A stretch of 64,000 bases of DNA from Mycolicibacterium mengxianglii (lineage in GTDB: Bacteria; Actinomycetota; Actinomycetes; Mycobacteriales; Mycobacteriaceae), in NCBI RefSeq assembly GCF_015710575.1, contig NZ_CP065373.1:5828001-5892000 (forward strand), in the 5' to 3' direction. The stretch's first letter is position 1; the number at the start of each line of letters is the position of its first letter. The notes under the pieces were generated by a model. That model was given only the letters and a program-made list of their open reading frames with translations, was not told the DNA's origin and did not search any database. Of this stretch, positions 59,245 to 64,000 are shown piece by piece. Made by a program: the position numbers and the translations under genes.

Positions 59245-59985
59245 TTATAGCCGAGACATGATTTGAGCACCGGTTCGAGGTTGCGGTGCCGTGCGGATCA
59301 GCGACGGAAGACCTCGCCGCCGGATGATGACCTCGGCGATCACGATGTTCGGTAGCCAACACAGGAAGGCCACCGGTGCATAGGCATTGGCGGCCACCAC
59401 CGCCTCGTCAAGCCCAAACGGTTGTTGCACGACGGTCAGGACGATCAGCCACAGACGCAGGGTCGGCGCGGCGTAGGTGAGGGCGAAGCTGCGGATCATC
59501 CATGCCTGATGCTCGGCGAAGTCCCGATCACGGGCGCTTCGATATCCGCGGTAGGTGGCCCATATCCACAGAATGGCCAACGTGCCGAACCCGAAGAACC
59601 CAATGAACGCCGACGAACTGAAGAATGCCATCACGAACGCCGACGCACCGCCCACCACGACCGTGACGACGTAGGTCCGTCCGATCCACCGGTGAACCCA
59701 TCGATACCGCCGAATTTTGTCGGAGAACTGAAACCCACCAATCAACAGCGCCAGGCCGGCGAACACGATGTGCAGGTAGAACGCAACCTGGACTATCCCC
59801 GGGCGAGTGGCGTAGGTGCTGGCGAGGCCGGTGTCGGTCTGAGCAAGCGAATCCAGGGTGCCGTTCACGTATTGGCTGGGGAAGAACACCGCCACCGCCA
59901 CCGACGTCAGCAGCAGTGCCAACCAGGGGACGCTTCGATGTGCACGGCGACGCGGTGGAATGGTCGAAGCTGCGCCAGTAGCCAT
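59245..59985 (-). CDS. DUF2306-domain membrane protein
   Basis: 246 residues from the ATG at 59985, preceded by CGGGGGACCATGCC. Six or seven hydrophobic segments, starting SVPWLALLLTSVAVAVFFPS. YLHIVFAGLALLIGGFQFS and HRWIGRTYVVTVVVGG carry the conserved histidines of the DUF2306 family, which resembles small membrane haem proteins; DFAEHQAWMIRSFALTYAA is also typical. Function is unknown. It is divergent from a TetR gene that probably represses it. Confidence 0.82.
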   Translation of the reverse strand: MATGAASTIPPRRRAHRSVPWLALLLTSVAVAVFFPSQYVNGTLDSLAQTDTGLASTYATRPGIVQVAFYLHIVFAGLALLIGGFQFSDKIRRYRWVHRWIGRTYVVTVVVGGASAFVMAFFSSSAFIGFFGFGTLAILWIWATYRGYRSARDRDFAEHQAWMIRSFALTYAAPTLRLWLIVLTVVQQPFGLDEAVVAANAYAPVAFLCWLPNIVIAEVIIRRRGLPSLIRTAPQPRTGAQIMSRL

Positions 59986-60069
59986 GGCATGGTCCCCCGA
60001 TGAGGCCGTGGTTCGTGCGGACCCGCGGTAGCGGCCTGCGTGTGCGCGCCAGCCCGGAGCGCCGTTGCA

Positions 60070-60089
60070 GTAAGTAAACAGACGTAAGT
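60070..60089. promoter_or_regulatory. Direct repeat in the DUF2306/TetR divergent promoter
   Basis: GTAAGT occurs twice (60070-60075 and 60084-60089) within AAGTAAACAGACGTAAGTAC, in a locally A/T-rich stretch between the divergent starts. A TetR site is expected here, but no clean palindrome was found. Confidence 0.35.
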
Positions 60090-60168
60090 ACACATTCGTC
60101 AATAGATCGGAGTATCGAGTGGTTGAAGGGCTTATGCTCAAAACCGCTCAACGAGAAGGAAGGGTCGC

Positions 60169-60792
60169 ATGGCGACGCGTCAACGCAACGCCCGAGGTGA
60201 GGGCAGCAGACTGCGTGAGGATCTCCTTGCCGGCGCCCAGCGCATCCTGGAACGCACCGGCAGCGAAGACGACGTGAGCTTGCGCGCGGTGGCCCGAGAA
60301 GTTGGGGTGTCCGCGCCATCCATCTATGCGCATTTCCCGGATGGGAAGGCCATCGTCGACGCCCTGGTGCAACAGACGTTCGAGGAGTTATCGGCTCTCC
60401 TGCGACAGGCCTGGGACGACTCGCCGCCCACCGGTCGCCTCCACGCCGTCTGTTTGACATACATCCGGTTTGGCCTGGATCGGCCGGAGCGGTATCTCAC
60501 GCTCTTCGAGCGTCGTAGAAGTCTGGAGCGGACCGCACAGCTCGCGAGCGCCGGGCATGGTCTCATGTACCCGAACGGCGCCGAAGCGTTCGGCATCCTC
60601 GTCAATGCGATCGACGAATCCGGAGTAGACAGCGACAGCCCCGCCGAAGAGGACGCCGCACTCCTGTGGGCGTCCCTGCACGGTTACGTGACACTGCGTT
60701 CGAGTACGCCCGGGTTCCGATGGTTCGCCGACGAGGAACACGTCTGCGAGGCCCTGATCAGACGAGCCACCTCGTCCCGGCCGACACCCTAA
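60169..60792 (+). CDS. TetR-family transcriptional regulator
   Basis: 207 residues, ATG preceded by GAAGGAAGG. The HTH includes VSLRAVAREVGVSAPSIYAH and FPDGKAIVDALV. The C-terminal domain contains RLHAVCLTYIRFGLDRPERY, the WHG-type pattern of a TetR subgroup. It is divergent from the DUF2306 gene and is its likely repressor. The ligand is unknown. Confidence 0.86.
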   Translation: MATRQRNARGEGSRLREDLLAGAQRILERTGSEDDVSLRAVAREVGVSAPSIYAHFPDGKAIVDALVQQTFEELSALLRQAWDDSPPTGRLHAVCLTYIRFGLDRPERYLTLFERRRSLERTAQLASAGHGLMYPNGAEAFGILVNAIDESGVDSDSPAEEDAALLWASLHGYVTLRSSTPGFRWFADEEHVCEALIRRATSSRPTP

Positions 60793-61588
60793 GCGACAGC
60801 CCGTGCAGCCTCGTTGCCGCGGCCTCATCCACGGCAGTCCAGACCACCTCGCCCCGGGCCGAGCGGGCCCACAACTGCGACGCGGTGACCGACCTGGTTA
60901 CCGAGCGTGTCGAGAAAGCGCAGACCTGCAGCGAATCAGGGTGTTCGCAAGATGTCATATGGAATCTGTCTTAGATTCGTGTCATATCCGAGGCGGCCAC
61001 CTGGTCCTCAGCAACGGCTGCGCCCGGATCATTGGTATTCAACATTGTGTACCGCCCTCTCGCTCGTTGATCGCACGGCCGGCGCGTATCGTTCGATGGT
61101 GTGGCGCCGCAGCGTGATCGCGTTCTATATGACCGCGACATTTGGCTCCAACTGGCCAAACCCCCGGTTCCTTCCCCTCAACAGGTACCTACTTTTCCGG
61201 AACTGTCAGTGAGCTAGGGCTTTTCGATTTGTGATATCTGCGCAGGGATGGCGGCGGTATGGCCTGGGCCCTTGGGTGATCGCTGAGATCTCAGCGCCTA
61301 CAAACTGGGCCTGTTTGAGGAAATGCCGAGAAGAGGCCAGTTCATTGATCTCCCGGCACTGGGTTTCACTGATGAGAACGTTGGAAATCGTGGTGCTCGT
61401 TGTTGTTTTCTGAGAATTTCCCGTTATCGGAGCGCCAACGCAGAGACTGTCCGATCCGAATTCGCCTCTCCCTCAGTATCGTTCACCCCGCTTTGCATGA
61501 CCGAGAAAGCGGTTTCATCACACGTCCGTAAGCGGTGGCGCCATGAATTGATGAGCCGACTCTTGGAGGACCGTGCTAATGATCCGCG
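60793..61588. other. Gene-free region with a 16-bp palindrome
   Basis: About 800 bases, with reduced G+C in the middle. No frame on either strand looks like a protein for more than about 20 residues. CGCTGAGATCTCAGCG at 61281-61296 is a perfect 16-bp palindrome of unknown role. This may be eroded IS or gene DNA. Confidence 0.45.
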
Positions 61589-62338
61589 CTAGACCTGGCC
61601 CATGCCGCCATCGATGCAGAGTTCTGCTCCCGTCATGAAGCTGCTTTCGTCTGACGCGAGAAACAGCGCCCCGTTAGCGATCTCCTCGGGACGTCCGAGG
61701 CGGCCCATCGGAACAAGGGTGCTCATGTGGGCCCGGAGCTCTGCTTGGTCTCGACCGAAGTACTCGGTCTGTCCGTCGATGATCTGGGTGTCGATCGGTC
61801 CCGGGCTCAGCACGTTCACGCGAAGATTTCGATCGCCGAACTCTGCTGCCCAAGTGCGCGCGTAAGACCGCACGGCGGCCTTCGCCGCGCTGTAAGTGCC
61901 CGCACCGGGATCGCCTTTGAACGCCGTGACTGAGCCCAGCAAGATGATCGAGCCTCCCGGTCGTAGCAGCGGCAGGGCCTTCTGGACGGTGAACAGCGTG
62001 GCGCGGGCATTGAGGTCGAACGTCTGGGCGAAGTGGTCCTCGGTCACGTCCCCGACGTTCATGCGCTCAATGCGTCCCGCGTTAGCGACGACCACATCGA
62101 GGTGCCCGCTTTCCCGGCGGACAACCTGGACCAGATTGTCGAGATCACGCGAGGACGTAGCGTCCGCGGTGACTGCGGTGACGTGTCCCTGAATGGAAAC
62201 TCTCGCGGCTTCGAGCGCGTCCGTGTGTCGCCCCGTGATGTAGACGTGTGCGCCTTCGGTTGCAAATCGTTGGGCTATCGCCAGACCAAGGCCCCCACTT
62301 GCGCCAGTGACGACGGCTACCTTGTTCGCGAGACGCAT
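61589..62338 (-). CDS. SDR-family oxidoreductase
   Basis: 249 residues from the ATG at 62338, preceded by AAGGAGGACAT. Motifs: AVVTGASGGLGLAIAQRF, VVVANAGRIE, the serine in ILLGSVTAF and YSAAK at the active site. The C-terminal GAELCIDGGMGQV is typical. It resembles 3-oxoacyl-ACP reductase-like dehydrogenases of unknown substrate. It is co-directional with, and 177 bases downstream of, the intact LLM gene and may be part of its transcription unit. Confidence 0.88.
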   Translation of the reverse strand: MRLANKVAVVTGASGGLGLAIAQRFATEGAHVYITGRHTDALEAARVSIQGHVTAVTADATSSRDLDNLVQVVRRESGHLDVVVANAGRIERMNVGDVTEDHFAQTFDLNARATLFTVQKALPLLRPGGSIILLGSVTAFKGDPGAGTYSAAKAAVRSYARTWAAEFGDRNLRVNVLSPGPIDTQIIDGQTEYFGRDQAELRAHMSTLVPMGRLGRPEEIANGALFLASDESSFMTGAELCIDGGMGQV

Positions 62339-62515
62339 ATGTCCTCCTTGCGCTTGAGACTGTGAGCGCCGCGCCAGGGAGCGCGGGTGCGCATTGGCCC
62401 GGAATATGCTGCGCGGCCAGGACCGGAGAAGGTCATCTCCGTGGCGGCATGCTTCGAGAACAAGATGGCCGTGCACCCCGCCCCGGGCATCTCCCCGCGT
62501 GAGGGCGTTGCGCGG

Positions 62516-63331
62516 TCATTGCAGCGCTTTTCGCCAAGCGAGCATCTCGTTAAGGACCGAGAAGTCATAGCCCGCATCGGTCGGGTGAATTTCGGTGGTG
62601 AACGTCGTGGCACCGGCGTCGAGGAAGGCGTCGGCACTGGCGGCGCCTTCCCAGCCCACTGACCGTTCGATGTCGGCGGGTGCGCGGCCAGCGGCGGAAG
62701 CGAGGTCGTCGAGGCGCGCGCTGGCATTGTGGAAGTTGTCGAGACCAATGTAGGTATGCCAGATGTCGGCGTGCCGAGCTACCGCGGGCAGCGTCCGCTT
62801 GATACCGGATCCACCGATCAGGATAGGAATCTTGCGTACCGGTGCAGGCGTAAGGACCGCCAGGCGCGCCGCGATGCGATCCAAGCCGGCGTCAAGCAGA
62901 TCGAAACGCGACTTCAAGGTGCCGAAGTCGTAACCGTAGGTGGTGTAGTCCTTTTCATACCAGCCGGAGCCGACGCCGAGGATCAGTCGGCCGCCGCTGA
63001 TGTGATCAACAGTGCGGGCCATGTCGGCCAGCAGGTCAGGATTGCGATACGCGACACCGCTGACCAGTAACCCAATCTCGGGGCGGTTGGTAATTTCGGC
63101 CCACGTTGCCAGCGAGGTCCACCCTTCGAAGTTGTTCACGTCGGGTTGGACCTCGTCGAGCACGGGCATCCCGTCGACGATCTCGCTGAAGGTAGGCCTA
63201 TGGAAGTGGTCGTAACCGAAAATGATGTCGGTTCCGATGTCTTCGGCATGCAGGACCGCGCTGCGCCAGCTCTGGTAGTCCGGGGCCCCGCCGGGCCACA
63301 GTTGCACTGCGATGCGTATTGGTCGACTCAT
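62516..63331 (-). CDS. LLM-class F420-dependent oxidoreductase, intact module copy 2
   Basis: 271 residues from [20 protein letters not shown]; the start is fixed by the matching ATG of copy 1. The luciferase-like TIM barrel carries [20 protein letters not shown] and [16 protein letters not shown], which in the family contact F420. Hydride transfer from F420H2, or oxidation with F420, is expected, with unknown substrate. It is closely similar over its whole length to the copy broken by IS481 at 46419-48328, and it is divergent from its own lysR copy. Confidence 0.87.
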   Translation of the reverse strand: MSRPIRIAVQLWPGGAPDYQSWRSAVLHAEDIGTDIIFGYDHFHRPTFSEIVDGMPVLDEVQPDVNNFEGWTSLATWAEITNRPEIGLLVSGVAYRNPDLLADMARTVDHISGGRLILGVGSGWYEKDYTTYGYDFGTLKSRFDLLDAGLDRIAARLAVLTPAPVRKIPILIGGSGIKRTLPAVARHADIWHTYIGLDNFHNASARLDDLASAAGRAPADIERSVGWEGAASADAFLDAGATTFTTEIHPTDAGYDFSVLNEMLAWRKALQ

Positions 63332-63439
63332 GAGCTGTTCCATCCATCTGTCGGGGGTTGTCGATGATTCGCAGGGCCCGGCCGTGCTCATCTCGGGCGC
63401 TGGGTCCCCACGGTATGAGCGGTAGGACATAGAGGCAAA

Positions 63440-63452
63440 TAGTGGGAACGTA
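63440..63452. promoter_or_regulatory. LysR-type T-N11-A box, module copy 2
   Basis: TAGTGGGAACGTA, differing in one base from the site at 48481-48493 and in the same relation to both divergent genes. Conservation in an otherwise diverged spacer supports a regulator site. Confidence 0.55.
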
Positions 63453-63497
63453 TAATCTCCATTGACACTATCTATGTCACGTCAGAGGTGGATCCGA

Positions 63498-64000
63498 ATG
63501 AGCTTGCGTCAATACGAATACGCCCTGGCTGTCGCCGAGGAGGGCTCCATGACAGCGGCAGCGGAGCGCCTGCGAGTCACCCAGCCATCGCTGTCCCAGC
63601 AGATCGGCGCCCTAGAGAAGCACCTCGGGGTGCAGCTGTTCACCCGTACCCCGAACGGGGTGACGGTGACGGTAGCCGGCCGGGCCTTCCTGGCTGAGGC
63701 GAAGATCGCGACCACCGCATCCCGGCGCGCCGTCATGGCCGCCCGGGCCGCTGACGGGGAGCTGGCAGGCGAACTCATCATCGCCGTCCACATGGGGCTG
63801 GGAGCACGGCAGCTGCCGCAAGCCTTGGGACAGCTGCGCAACCGGCACCCGAAGTTGCAGGTAACGCTCCACGAGGAGCCCGATCCCGCGGACATGGAAC
63901 GCCTGCTTCGCCAGGGGGCTCTCGACATGATCCTCGTACACCACGTCCCGGCGGGGTGCCCTTTCGACGTGCACCGGCTGGGCGAGGAAGCCTTCGTCGC
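63498..64000 (+). CDS. LysR-family transcriptional regulator, module copy 2 (3' end outside window)
   Basis: The first 167 codons are present, from an ATG preceded by AGAGGTGG. The product is almost identical to the regulator at 48540-49448 through the HTH (SMTAAAERLRVTQPSLSQQI) and the first effector-domain half, with scattered changes later (VHRIPAGCTF against VHHVPAGCPF). It is divergent from the intact LLM gene. Identical recognition helices mean the two regulators should bind the same boxes. Confidence 0.87.
   Translation, partial: MSLRQYEYALAVAEEGSMTAAAERLRVTQPSLSQQIGALEKHLGVQLFTRTPNGVTVTVAGRAFLAEAKIATTASRRAVMAARAADGELAGELIIAVHMGLGARQLPQALGQLRNRHPKLQVTLHEEPDPADMERLLRQGALDMILVHHVPAGCPFDVHRLGEEAFV

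Noticed and set aside
1..64000. tRNA, rRNA or other known structured RNA genes
   Set aside because: No cloverleaf-like T-loop/anticodon pattern or rRNA-like conserved stretch was recognised; a covariance-model scan would be needed to be certain.

Overview
The window looks like a chromosomal stretch of a fast-growing mycobacterium (Mycolicibacterium or a close Mycobacteriales relative). Reasons: G+C is high throughout; F420-type enzymes are frequent (a Ddn-like reductase, an FNO-like NADP reductase, two LLM oxidoreductases); GTG and TTG starts with purine-rich ribosome binding sites are common; and there is a divergent second type II topoisomerase of the kind described from M. smegmatis. No rRNA, tRNA or CRISPR array was seen.

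Layout. (1) 0-2.9 kb: F420/NADP-linked oxidoreductases divergent from a TetR regulator. (2) 2.9-11.4 kb: a hydantoin/dihydropyrimidine-type catabolic cluster on the minus strand (cyclic amidase, N-carbamoylase, atypical SDR, single-cysteine Asp/Glu-racemase-fold enzyme, PucR regulator, MHS-type transporter). A paralogous PucR gene is divergent from it. The same dyad, TGTGC-N4-GCACA, stands before both the cyclic amidase and the transporter. (3) 11.7-19.7 kb: a PhzF-like isomerase, then a B12-dependent diol/glycerol dehydratase operon (fused large+medium subunit, small subunit, reactivase) with a divergent APC permease and PucR regulator. (4) 19.8-23.9 kb: N-acetylglucosamine utilisation (nagA, nagB, EIIA; divergent EIICB). 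(5) 24-30.3 kb: an MpaB-type haem oxygenase, a 24-bp tandem repeat and the two topoisomerase genes. (6) 30.3-37.9 kb: a NemR-like TetR plus amidase with twin operators, then an operon of APC permease, PfkB kinase, class III aminotransferase, class II aldolase and TetR that looks like an uncharacterised catabolic cassette. (7) 38-45.3 kb: small regulator/enzyme pairs (LysR-EamA, MerR-SDR, AraC-aldo/keto reductase).

(8) 45.3-64 kb is an eroded accessory region. It holds remnants of IS110 (two), IS256 and IS21 elements and one intact IS481 element with target duplication that splits an LLM oxidoreductase gene. It also has a truncated P450, a truncated amidase, a frameshifted hydrolase and an inactivated AhpD-like gene. 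A second, unbroken copy of the same divergent LLM-LysR module lies at 62.5-64 kb in the same orientation, so about 15 kb is bracketed by a direct duplication. Apparently functional genes among the debris are a secreted tannase-family esterase, a beta-lactamase-fold serine hydrolase, MarR and TetR regulators, a DUF2306 membrane protein and an SDR.

The common theme is small catabolic modules, each carrying its own regulator and often its own transporter, many with a recognisable operator in a divergent promoter. Functions are assigned by reading motifs only; no database search was run.
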